From: Flammeovirga yaeyamensis
GTDB lineage: Bacteria; Bacteroidota; Bacteroidia; Cytophagales; Flammeovirgaceae
Direction of reading: 5' to 3'
Assembly: GCF_018736045.1 (NCBI RefSeq)
Contig: NZ_CP076132.1
Location: forward strand, 2,899,501-2,963,500
DNA length: 64,000 nt
Below the pieces are notes generated by a model. It worked only from the letters and a program-made list of their open reading frames with translations, had not been told where the DNA came from and made no database searches. The translations under genes and the position numbers were made by a program. Of the stretch, positions 34,225-42,494 are shown piece after piece. Within the stretch, counting starts at the first letter, position 1, and each line of letters opens with the position of its first letter.

Positions 34225-35403
34225 ATGGTTGACACAAACACGGTTAATTTTAAAGATACCAAGACCGCATTTGAATGGAGAAATGATAACGAGTTAAAAC
34301 AAACTTACGCCTTATTTGCCATGATGGGATCTCCCAATCTTGTTAAGTTAGGTACTGCTTGTCTTAACCTTGCATTTAAAGTTAACTTACCTATCAAATC
34401 TTTAGTTAAAAAAACGCTTTTCAAACAATTTTGTGGAGGCGAAACTATTAATGATAGTATCGATACTATTAATACGTTAGGTAAGTTTAAAATAGGTTCT
34501 ATTTTAGATTATTCAGTAGAAGGTGCTGAAACAGATGAGAGTTTTGACCATACTGTTTCTGAAATTCTTCAAACTATTGAAAAATCTTCTCAAGAAAAAC
34601 ACATCCCATTTTCTGTATTTAAGCTTACTGGTATTGCTAAAATTAGTTTATTAGAAAAAGTACACGCTGGTGAAACTCTTACTTCTGAGGAAAAGATAGA
34701 TTGGGATAAAGTTGTAGAAAGAGTTGAATTATTATGTGCTACGGCTTATAAAAAAGACGTTAGAATCTTTATTGATGCTGAAGAAACTTGGATGCAAGGC
34801 CCCGTGGATGAACTTGCTTTCAGAATGATGAAAAAATACAATAAGGAAAAAGCAATTGTCTACAATACTTATCAAATGTATTTACATGCAAAATTAGCTC
34901 AATTAAAAGTTGATTTTGAAAATGCTCAAAAAGACGGATACATATTAGGTGTAAAGCTTGTAAGAGGTGCCTATATGGAAAAAGAGGGAGAACGTGCTCA
35001 AAAAATGGGTTACGAAAATCCTGTTCAACCTTCTAAAGAAGCTACAGATAAAGATTATGACGCAGCATTGAACTTCATCATGGATAACCACAAAGGCTTT
35101 GCTTTATGTGCTGGTTCTCATAATGAAGAGTCAAATTTATTGCTTGTTGACTTAATGAATAAATATGGGATCTCTTCTACAGATACAAATTATTTCTTCG
35201 CACAATTATTTGGCATGAGTGATCATATCTCATTTAACTTATCAAAAAAGGGATATAACGTTGCTAAATATTTACCTTACGGACCTGTTAAAGAAGCACT
35301 TCCATATTTATTTAGAAGAGCTGAAGAAAACACTTCTGTTGCAGGACAAGCAAGTAGAGAACTTACTCTTGTAAAAGATGAGATAAACAGACGAAGTCGT
35401 TAG
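34225..35403 (+). CDS. Proline dehydrogenase (monofunctional)
   Basis: 392 aa, the Bacteroidota-type stand-alone proline dehydrogenase. FAD/proline barrel motifs include FSVFKLTGIAKISLLEK, RIFIDAEETW, ILGVKLVRGAYMEKEGERA and the C-terminal LPYGPVKEALPYLFRRAEEN. The last of these contains the two arginines that bind the proline carboxylate. It oxidises proline to pyrroline-5-carboxylate. The second enzyme (P5C dehydrogenase) is neither fused nor adjacent. It is likely controlled through the two palindromes overlapping its promoter. Confidence 0.95.
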   Translation: MVDTNTVNFKDTKTAFEWRNDNELKQTYALFAMMGSPNLVKLGTACLNLAFKVNLPIKSLVKKTLFKQFCGGETINDSIDTINTLGKFKIGSILDYSVEGAETDESFDHTVSEILQTIEKSSQEKHIPFSVFKLTGIAKISLLEKVHAGETLTSEEKIDWDKVVERVELLCATAYKKDVRIFIDAEETWMQGPVDELAFRMMKKYNKEKAIVYNTYQMYLHAKLAQLKVDFENAQKDGYILGVKLVRGAYMEKEGERAQKMGYENPVQPSKEATDKDYDAALNFIMDNHKGFALCAGSHNEESNLLLVDLMNKYGISSTDTNYFFAQLFGMSDHISFNLSKKGYNVAKYLPYGPVKEALPYLFRRAEENTSVAGQASRELTLVKDEINRRSR

Positions 35404-35427
35404 AATTTCGTTATATCAAATATGATT

Positions 35428-35470
35428 AAACCCATTTAAACTTTGATTGTTTAAATGGGTTTTAATTTTT
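35428..35470 (+). terminator. Terminator of the proline dehydrogenase gene
   Basis: AAACCCATTTAAAC (35428-35441) pairs perfectly over 14 bp with the arm at 35449-35462, followed by TAATTTTTT. Confidence 0.88.
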
Positions 35471-35553
35471 TCAGGTAAAATACTATAAATAACAAAAATA
35501 TTTATATATTGTGATCAAATAAACTACTATATTATAAATAAAAACAAATATCT

Positions 35554-35697
35554 ATGAAAGCAAGACTGTTATTCTTTGTAATAGGCTTATTTTTTTTGGT
35601 CGGGGTACATCACTATTTAACAGAAAATCAAGAAGCTGAGCAAAAGGAAGCTAAGATTGAAATGAATTCATTTAATTCTGCTACTTCTATTGAATAG
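35554..35697 (+). CDS. Small single-pass membrane protein (47 aa)
   Basis: An ATG-initiated frame of 47 codons ends in TAG. The N-terminus (MKARLLFFVIGLFFLVGV) is a basic residue pair followed by one hydrophobic helix. The remaining ~28 residues are polar and Glu/Lys-rich (TENQEAEQKEAKIEM). No lipobox is present, so it is either anchored or secreted. It lies behind the strong proline dehydrogenase terminator and overlaps the 3' end of the convergent permease gene by 11 bp. The signal-anchor composition argues for a real gene; the function is unknown. Confidence 0.6.
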   Translation: MKARLLFFVIGLFFLVGVHHYLTENQEAEQKEAKIEMNSFNSATSIE

Positions 35698-38221
35698 TTG
35701 AATCTCTAAGCACTTCTAAAGGACTTACTTTAGTGATCTGTCGCATATAAACAATCCCCACAAGTATGGTGAGTACTACAATTGAAGATGTCACCAAAAT
35801 ACTATCTGATATTGCTATAAAGAAAGGAATATCAAATACAAAGTAGGCCAATAAAAAGCTTCCAATCCATCCGAGAAGCATTCCAGTAAGTGATGATAAT
35901 AAACCAATTAGACAATATTCTATGAGGCTTATCATTATCAGATTACTACTTTTCGCACCCAAACTTCGTAACACTCCTGCATCATTCTTTCGTTGATGCT
36001 TGCTAATTGATAAACTACTCCACAACACCAAAAATCCCGATAATATACAAATCCCTCCTAGCCATTTAAATACAAAGGCTACTCGATCCAATATGTCATT
36101 TAACGATTGGAAGATCACTGCTAAATCAATTGTACTTATATTTGGGAAGTTCTTTAATACTTTTGATTGAATATCACTTATCCTCACTTTGTCTTTTACA
36201 TTTGCCCCTATCACATGAAAAGCTGGTGCTGCTTCCAATACTCCTGACGGAAAAAGGACAACAAAATTTGCTTCCATACGTGCGAAATCAACTTCTCGAA
36301 TATGAGAAATTTTTGTTTTCACTTTATAACCTTGAACATCAAATAGTAATTGATCACCAAATTGCATCCCTGAAGACTCTAAGAATGATTTTGAAATAGA
36401 TATTGGAACTATTTCATTTATTGAAGACTTTCCTATCCAAGTCCCTTCTGCAGTTTTCTCATTTTCTTTTAAATGATCTCTAAATGTCACCCTATACTCT
36501 CTATCAAACACCCAACGTTTTACTTTTAGAGTAGAATCTGCTAATGTTTCTTTTTTATCCTTACTATTTAGAGATTTCAAACTCATAGTAACAACAGCTG
36601 CATCCTGTTCAATATTTACCTCGTTTTTATTTAAAAGTTCTGACAAAGGCTCAACTTGTCCTTTCTGAACATCATAAAATATCAGATTGGTATCCCCTTC
36701 CTTTCCTACATTTTGAACTTTATCAATCAGAATTCCTCTAATAGATAACATACAAATGATTAAAAACACACCTAAACCAATAGTAATACCTAGAATGAGT
36801 GTCTGATTATTAGGACGATATAATTGAGATATTCCAAACTTTAAATTAAATGGAAGTTGTCCAACCTTCACTTTTCTAAGGATAGAAATAAAACTTTTAC
36901 TGATGATAGCTAAAAGTGTAATAACAAATACTATAGAAAAGAGAAATATAACAGCCTTTAAAACTTCACCTAATTGCCAATAGGCAAATCCAAAAATGAA
37001 CAAACCGATGACTAATGTTAGGGTTATCTTTTTATCCAGATTATTTGATGTTGTCAGTAGATTGAGGTTTCGTAAAACATAAACCGGGGTAACATCAAGA
37101 ATTTGAAGCAAAGGATACCAACCAAATAATACTGAGATTATTATACTCAATAAAATACCATAAAGAGAAGCTTGTATGGATAAATCATTACTCACATCTA
37201 CCATTAGTAAATCTGAAAAGAGTATTGGAAAATATATTTGAGCAAATGAGCCTATTGCTGCTCCTAATACTCCTCCGATAAATCCCAGAATGACAATTTG
37301 AATGGAATAAATCAAAAATGTTTCAGAGGTTGTTGCCCCTAAACATCTTAAGATAGCCACTGATTTTAATTTTCCTTTGATGTAAATATATATACCACTC
37401 GACACTCCCAAACAACCTAGCAATAAGGAAATGAATGCGACGAGTTTTAAAAATGAATCAATATCATTAAAGAAACGTCCTATTCGGGCTGTATTGTTCT
37501 CTGTTGTGGCAACTCTTAATTTATTATTTTCTATTATTTGATCTTTTTCCGTTATGAGGTTTTGGACATCAAATTTATCAGGGTATTGAAAAAAGTATCG
37601 GTAATTTACACGGCTACCTTTTTGTATCAAGCCTGTAGATGATAAGTATTTGAAGGGAAAGTAAACTATAGGAACTGTTGCCGCCATGATACTGCTTTGG
37701 CCAATTCCTTTTTTTATTGTCCCCGCAATCTTAAAATGGGTTTGGCCAAATTGAATAGAATCTCCTATACTTGCTTCTAATTGAAGCATTACTGCACTAT
37801 CTACAAATACTATTTTATCTTTTCTTTCCCATTCTATAATGGCTTCTTTAGGAGTTACTTCCAATTGACCATAATAAGGAAATCCTTTTTCCAAGGCCCT
37901 CAGATCTACCATTCTATTTTTAGATGATTTCTCATTATAAGCAATAGAAGCAAAATTATATTGACGGATAAATTGACTTTCCTCTGTCGAAAAATGATTT
38001 AATATAGAGTCTTTTAACTCATAATTTGCTCTAATCTCTAGGTCAGCCCCTAGAATTTCTTTTGATTGTCTATTTAAATCTTTTTGAACATTTTCTGAAA
38101 AAGTCATCAATGCAACCAAACTTGCTATACCAACAATAACTGAAGTAATAAATGGGCCAATTTTTTGAATACTTTGTTTTAAGTCTCTTATCGAATTGTT
38201 GACAACGAATTTTATTCTCAT
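35687..38221 (-). CDS. FtsX-like ABC transporter permease (YbbP type)
   Basis: 844 aa from the ATG ending at 38221 (MRIKFVVNNSIRDLKQS); a TTG 75 bp upstream would add a charged, atypical N-terminus. The layout is one N-terminal membrane helix, a large extracytoplasmic domain, three helices (~260-385), two further helices around 410-450, a second permease half beginning at FNLKFGISQLYRP, another large external domain and three final helices ending in SPLEVLR. This 10-helix double-FtsX plan is that of YbbP-like permeases, which work with a YbbA-type ATPase. No ATPase gene is adjacent, so the partner must be elsewhere. The substrate is unknown, with lipids or lipoproteins common in the family. 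Confidence 0.88.
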   Translation of the reverse strand: MRIKFVVNNSIRDLKQSIQKIGPFITSVIVGIASLVALMTFSENVQKDLNRQSKEILGADLEIRANYELKDSILNHFSTEESQFIRQYNFASIAYNEKSSKNRMVDLRALEKGFPYYGQLEVTPKEAIIEWERKDKIVFVDSAVMLQLEASIGDSIQFGQTHFKIAGTIKKGIGQSSIMAATVPIVYFPFKYLSSTGLIQKGSRVNYRYFFQYPDKFDVQNLITEKDQIIENNKLRVATTENNTARIGRFFNDIDSFLKLVAFISLLLGCLGVSSGIYIYIKGKLKSVAILRCLGATTSETFLIYSIQIVILGFIGGVLGAAIGSFAQIYFPILFSDLLMVDVSNDLSIQASLYGILLSIIISVLFGWYPLLQILDVTPVYVLRNLNLLTTSNNLDKKITLTLVIGLFIFGFAYWQLGEVLKAVIFLFSIVFVITLLAIISKSFISILRKVKVGQLPFNLKFGISQLYRPNNQTLILGITIGLGVFLIICMLSIRGILIDKVQNVGKEGDTNLIFYDVQKGQVEPLSELLNKNEVNIEQDAAVVTMSLKSLNSKDKKETLADSTLKVKRWVFDREYRVTFRDHLKENEKTAEGTWIGKSSINEIVPISISKSFLESSGMQFGDQLLFDVQGYKVKTKISHIREVDFARMEANFVVLFPSGVLEAAPAFHVIGANVKDKVRISDIQSKVLKNFPNISTIDLAVIFQSLNDILDRVAFVFKWLGGICILSGFLVLWSSLSISKHQRKNDAGVLRSLGAKSSNLIMISLIEYCLIGLLSSLTGMLLGWIGSFLLAYFVFDIPFFIAISDSILVTSSIVVLTILVGIVYMRQITKVSPLEVLRDSTIQ

Positions 38222-38322
38222 AATTCTTAAATGAAACTTTACAGTTTCGTTTGTTTCGTTTTTTATCTCGTAAAATCTTTTAACTTTACTTATCAAATCA
38301 TTATCTAAATTAAATAACTTTT

Positions 38323-39753
38323 ATGGCTTTTTTAGGGTATACTCACGAACAATTTCCAAAGTGGGTTAAAAAAGTAGAACAATTCCCGGTGTTTTTATAC
38401 ATTCTCAAGTGGGTTTTAATTGGTCTATTAGTAGGTGGTTTAACAGGGTTGGGATCAGCCCTATTCTTGTGGGGCCTTCATTGGGCAACAGGTTGGAGAG
38501 GTGATAATCAATGGATTATATTTGCTTTACCTATAGGTGGTTTTCTTATTGGAGCTTGTTATCATTACTTAGGGCAAGATGTAGTTAAAGGTAATAATCA
38601 ATTACTTGATGAAATTACAAGACCAAATAGAATCATTCCTTTAAAGATGGCTCCTTTGGTAACAATTGCAACTATTGCAACTCACTTCTTTGGTGGTTCA
38701 GCAGGTCGAGAAGGTACAGCTGTTCAAATGGGTGGTGCAATTGCCGATCAGTTTACTAAAATATTCAAGTTAGATAAATACGACCGTAAATTATTAATTA
38801 TATCAGGTATTGCTGCTGGTTTCTCCTCTGTATTTGGAACTCCACTGGCTGGTGCAATTTTCGGATTAGAAGTATATATCATTGGTCGTATGCGTTATGA
38901 AGCCATCTTTCCAAGCTTCTTTACTGCTATTGTCGCCAATTATGTTACTCATCATGTAGGTCATGAATTAGGAATACATCATACCGATTATTTTGCTTTA
39001 TTCTTTGATGGTCTTCAAATACCAGAAATGACTTTAGAAAACCTTCTGCTTTGCGTACTCGCTGGTATTGCATTTGGTTTAACTGGCATGCTTTTCAGTA
39101 AAGCTAACCACTTTTTTGGACATTTATTTAAATCAAATATTAAGTATGCTCCTGCAAGACCAATGATAGGTGGTGTTGTATTAGCTTTAGCTATCGTGCT
39201 TTTAAACATGAATCATGGTTTAGATTACAGTAATTATGATATGAAATACTTTGGTTTAGGTGTACCTATCATTAGTCAATCGTTTACTGTAGAGATGCAT
39301 TGGTACGATTTCTTGATGAAAACATTAACCACATCATTTACACTGGGTGCTGGATTTAAAGGTGGTGAGGTGACTCCATTATTTTATATTGGTTCTACAT
39401 TGGGTAGTTTCTTGTCGTCATTCGATTTATACAATGCTATCCCTATTGCTTTATTAGCCGGGATGGGCTTTGTGGGTGTATTTAGTGGCGCAACCAACAC
39501 TCCTATGGCTTGTACTGTAATGGGTATCGAACTATTTGGTCATGAATCTGCAGTTTTTATAGCTGTAGCCTGTATTACTGCTTACATGTTCTCAGGTCAT
39601 ACAAGTATTTACAACTCTCAAATTCTTGGATCTCCTAAACATGTTGGTCAAGAGAACGAAAAAGGAAATACCCTATCAGAAATTGAAGTAATCAGAGAAG
39701 CGGAGAAAAAACATTTAAAAACTCGTCATGATAAAGATGAGGATAATAAATAA
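38323..39753 (+). CDS. CLC-family anion channel/antiporter, apparent fluoride (CLC-F) type
   Basis: 476 aa, polytopic. The motif GGSAGREGTAVQMGG (124-138) contains the gating glutamate (GREG). The usual GSGIP anion-binding motif is replaced by GNNQL (90-94) in GNNQLLDEI. As far as I recall, GNN-type replacement together with GREGTAVQMGG marks the fluoride/proton antiporter clade rather than chloride transporters. The third motif GFKGGEVTPLF is present. The C-terminus is a charged tail. The fluoride assignment is based on motifs only. No fluoride riboswitch is seen in the 101 bp upstream. Confidence 0.85.
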   Translation: MAFLGYTHEQFPKWVKKVEQFPVFLYILKWVLIGLLVGGLTGLGSALFLWGLHWATGWRGDNQWIIFALPIGGFLIGACYHYLGQDVVKGNNQLLDEITRPNRIIPLKMAPLVTIATIATHFFGGSAGREGTAVQMGGAIADQFTKIFKLDKYDRKLLIISGIAAGFSSVFGTPLAGAIFGLEVYIIGRMRYEAIFPSFFTAIVANYVTHHVGHELGIHHTDYFALFFDGLQIPEMTLENLLLCVLAGIAFGLTGMLFSKANHFFGHLFKSNIKYAPARPMIGGVVLALAIVLLNMNHGLDYSNYDMKYFGLGVPIISQSFTVEMHWYDFLMKTLTTSFTLGAGFKGGEVTPLFYIGSTLGSFLSSFDLYNAIPIALLAGMGFVGVFSGATNTPMACTVMGIELFGHESAVFIAVACITAYMFSGHTSIYNSQILGSPKHVGQENEKGNTLSEIEVIREAEKKHLKTRHDKDEDNK

Positions 39754-39770
39754 TAGCACTCGTTATTAAT

Positions 39771-39808
39771 AAAAAAACAGGTTGTCTTATGAGACAACCT
39801 GTTTTTTT
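39771..39808. terminator. Bidirectional terminator between the CLC gene and msrBA
   Basis: A 17-bp perfect stem (39771-39787 with 39792-39808) has a TATG loop, a GGTTGTCT core, an A-run before and a T-run after. It serves both convergent genes. Confidence 0.92.
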
Positions 39809-39812
39809 ATCA

Positions 39813-40652
39813 TTAGAATTTTTTCTCGTAGATGTGGCAATAAGGTTTACCAGCAGTTTTTTCATAATAATCTTGATGGTAATCTTCTGCAGGGTAAAAT
39901 TGTGTTGCTTCAGTAACTTTAGTCACGACATCAATCCTTTTAGCCTTTAATTGAGCGATTAAGATAAATGCCATGTTTTTTTGTTCCTCATCTACATAAA
40001 AGATTTCAGAACGGTATTGAGTTCCAATATCAGGTCCTTGTTTATTCAACTGTGTAGGATCATGGGTTTCGAAAAATAATTTCGCAAGGGATTCATAACT
40101 TATTCTATCCGGATCAAATACCACTTTACAAGCTTCTGCATGCCCCGTATTTCCTGAGCAAACTTCTTCATAAGTTGGATTTTCAGTCGTTCCACCAATG
40201 TAACCTACTTCACATGAAATTACTCCTTTTGTTCTCAAGAAATAATATTCAGTACCCCAAAAACAGCCTGAGGCGAAAATGGCTGTTGACAATTTTGAAT
40301 CCTTAGCTTCAAAATTTAATGAAATAGAATTTACACAATGCCGAGTATTTTTTGGAGTAAAACCCTCCCCTTCAAATACATGTCCCAAATGTGCATCACA
40401 GTTATTACATAGAATTTCTATACGCTTTCCGTCTGCGTCTTTGACCTTTTTTACTGCTCCTTCAATTTCATCATCAAAAGCAGGCCAACCGCAATTGGCC
40501 TCGAATTTATCCTTAGAATTATACAATGGGGCATCGCACCTTTTACAAGTATAAACTCCTATTTCATTATGATAGTAAAATTTACCCGTAAAAGGTTGCT
40601 CTGTACCTTTATTTTCAATCACCCACTTTTCAAACGGAGTTAATTCATTCAT
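39813..40652 (-). CDS. msrBA: Bifunctional peptide-methionine sulfoxide reductase MsrB-MsrA
   Basis: 279 aa fusion. The N-terminal MsrB domain (~1-115) has zinc-binding CKRC (36-39) and CNNC (82-85) and the catalytic cysteine in RHCVNS (Cys106). The C-terminal MsrA domain (~123-279) begins with the catalytic GCFWG (Cys130). The order B then A is the reverse of the MsrA-MsrB fusions of Neisseria and many Firmicutes. The two halves reduce the R and S forms of methionine sulfoxide, usually using thioredoxin. It begins 2 bp after the stop of the ACT-domain gene, so they form an operon. Confidence 0.95.
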   Translation of the reverse strand: MNELTPFEKWVIENKGTEQPFTGKFYYHNEIGVYTCKRCDAPLYNSKDKFEANCGWPAFDDEIEGAVKKVKDADGKRIEILCNNCDAHLGHVFEGEGFTPKNTRHCVNSISLNFEAKDSKLSTAIFASGCFWGTEYYFLRTKGVISCEVGYIGGTTENPTYEEVCSGNTGHAEACKVVFDPDRISYESLAKLFFETHDPTQLNKQGPDIGTQYRSEIFYVDEEQKNMAFILIAQLKAKRIDVVTKVTEATQFYPAEDYHQDYYEKTAGKPYCHIYEKKF

Positions 40653-40654
40653 AA

Positions 40655-41317
40655 TTAATCATTTACTAAATTATGTAATAGACCGAAGGTTCTGTTTACA
40701 TCATTTTTGTCTAGGATAAGCGTAAACTCATTGGTGGTAGAAATCACCTCAACAATATTGATACCTTCCCATGCAATTTTCTTTAATAAGTAATAATATA
40801 TACCTGGAACGGAAGTATTATCTTGAGGCAACCTCATGGTTAATGAAGCAAGGTGTTCTTTTTTGCTAATCACCTCTTCTCCTTCAAAAATTTTCACCAA
40901 TTGATCGGTCATCTTTTTACTAGTTACAAGATTGGTTTCATACACCCCTTTTGAGGATGCTTGAAAAACATCTTTCTCACCTTGTATAACCTTTAAAAGT
41001 TCTTGTTGTTTACCCAAAAGAGTTGGAGAATTCTTAAAAGTGTAATCAATTAAATCAGATCGTACGATGATTTCCCCCATTTTTTTCAAATAATCCAACA
41101 CTTCGTGCTCAATATCAAGTTTTGAAAGTTTAGGTCTTAACCTCTGAATTGCCATAACAACCCCACCTATTTGCACGTCTTTCATCAATTTCTCCTCTAC
41201 TTCTGGCATAATTTGTCTTGCCAATCCAGTATAGTTAACAATGCCATCAACTATGGCTTCTTCTAAAAATGGAGACTTACGGACAATCTCTTCTACTGCT
41301 TCTGCAATTGTTATCAT
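40655..41317 (-). CDS. ACT-domain protein with possible winged-helix N-terminus
   Basis: 220 aa. The C-terminal ~70 residues form an ACT domain (VPGIYYYLLKKIAWEGINIVEV followed by TLILDKNDVNRTFGLL), the amino-acid-sensing module of aspartate kinase and related regulators. No kinase domain is present. The N-terminus (IVDGIVNYTGLARQIMPEVEE, then VVMAIQRL) looks like a small winged-helix. This resembles a poorly characterised family shared with archaea, so a transcription regulator is possible. It is divergent from dapA (167-bp gap) and upstream of msrBA, which suggests a link to lysine/methionine or aspartate-family metabolism. The function is inferred only. Confidence 0.65.
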   Translation of the reverse strand: MITIAEAVEEIVRKSPFLEEAIVDGIVNYTGLARQIMPEVEEKLMKDVQIGGVVMAIQRLRPKLSKLDIEHEVLDYLKKMGEIIVRSDLIDYTFKNSPTLLGKQQELLKVIQGEKDVFQASSKGVYETNLVTSKKMTDQLVKIFEGEEVISKKEHLASLTMRLPQDNTSVPGIYYYLLKKIAWEGINIVEVISTTNEFTLILDKNDVNRTFGLLHNLVND

Positions 41318-41484
41318 ATTTTCTAATGTTATCTATTGAAGTTATAAATATAACAACTTGTTACGAAAAGGTTTTCTTTTTATTGAATATTTGTTCAAAA
41401 TACTTGAACTGATTAAATTTATATTCGTATTAATTATAAGACACATACAAGAGAATTACATATATTAATTTTTATATATAAATC

Positions 41485-42408
41485 ATGGAATCATTTATTG
41501 GACAAGGTATCGCACTAGTAACACCGTTTACAAAAGAGAGAGAGGTTGATTTCCCTGCTTTAAAAAAGTTATTAGATCATACTAAAGATGCAGAATATTG
41601 GGTAGTAAATGGAACTACTGCGGAAAGTGCTACTTTGACTAAGGATGAAAAGAAACAAGTTTTAGAATTTGTAAAGCAAAACAATCCTACCAATAAACCA
41701 ATTATGTTTGGTAACGGCAGTAACAACACTGCTGAGGTGATTCAAAATTTCAAAGAATTTGATTTGACTGGCGTTGATGCCATTCTATCAGTTTGTCCAT
41801 ATTATGTAAAACCTTCTCAACAAGGTATTATTGCACATTATACTGCTATTGCAGATGCTTCACCACTTCCAGTTCTTTTATACAATGTACCAGGACGTAC
41901 AGGTGTAAACATGAATGTGGATACAATTGTAGAGTTATCGAAGCACAAAAATATTTTTGGTATTAAAGATGCTTCTGCCGATTTAACTCAAGCAATGAGA
42001 GTGATTAGTGCTACTCCAGACGATTTCTTATTTATTTCAGGTGATGATGCTATGACAGTTCCAATTATCTCAATTGGAGGTTCTGGAGTAATTACAGTTT
42101 TAGGAAACGTTGTTCCACAAGAATTTGGAAGTACAGTTCAACAAGCATTAAACGGTAACGCAAAACAAGCAACTATGCAAATGTCGCAACTGTTAGACTT
42201 TACTGATGCACTTTTTGAAGAAGGTAACCCAGTGGGTGTAAAAACAGGTTTAGAGATTGCTGAAATTTGTAATAAAACAGTTCGTTTACCTTTAGTAGAA
42301 GGTTCTGAACTATTACAATCAAAAATGTCTGTAATGTATGATCAAATTAAAATTTCATCTAAGAAATCGATGTTTGTATCTAACTTTGATGCTAGACAAG
42401 CCATTTAA
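41485..42408 (+). CDS. dapA: 4-hydroxy-tetrahydrodipicolinate synthase
   Basis: 307 aa, typical of DapA. Catalytic Lys161 lies in IFGIKDAS. Tyr133 lies in LLYNVPGRTGVN, and NGTTAESATLTKDEK provides the substrate threonines. It condenses pyruvate with aspartate semialdehyde in lysine and diaminopimelate synthesis. The C-terminal helices are slightly longer than in E. coli DapA (292 aa), with an extra basic tail (KISSKKSMFVSNFDARQAI). It is monocistronic, facing away from the ACT-domain regulator. Confidence 0.96.
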   Translation: MESFIGQGIALVTPFTKEREVDFPALKKLLDHTKDAEYWVVNGTTAESATLTKDEKKQVLEFVKQNNPTNKPIMFGNGSNNTAEVIQNFKEFDLTGVDAILSVCPYYVKPSQQGIIAHYTAIADASPLPVLLYNVPGRTGVNMNVDTIVELSKHKNIFGIKDASADLTQAMRVISATPDDFLFISGDDAMTVPIISIGGSGVITVLGNVVPQEFGSTVQQALNGNAKQATMQMSQLLDFTDALFEEGNPVGVKTGLEIAEICNKTVRLPLVEGSELLQSKMSVMYDQIKISSKKSMFVSNFDARQAI

Positions 42409-42452
42409 ATTATAAGAAAACATACTACGTTTTATCAAACGTGTTTAAAGAT

Positions 42453-42494
42453 AAAAAGAGAGGTTGACATTTTATTTTGTCAACCTCTCTTTTT
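42453..42494. terminator. Bidirectional terminator between dapA and the LysM gene
   Basis: A 17-bp perfect stem (42453-42469 with 42478-42494) contains GAGAGGTTGACA. It reaches the stop codon of the convergent LysM gene. A smaller hairpin ACGTTT-TATC-AAACGT (42427-42442) lies just before it. Confidence 0.9.

Noticed and set aside
38222-38322. Fluoride (crcB) riboswitch upstream of the CLC gene
   Set aside because: The region is plain AT-rich DNA without the conserved pairing or the typical riboswitch core sequence.
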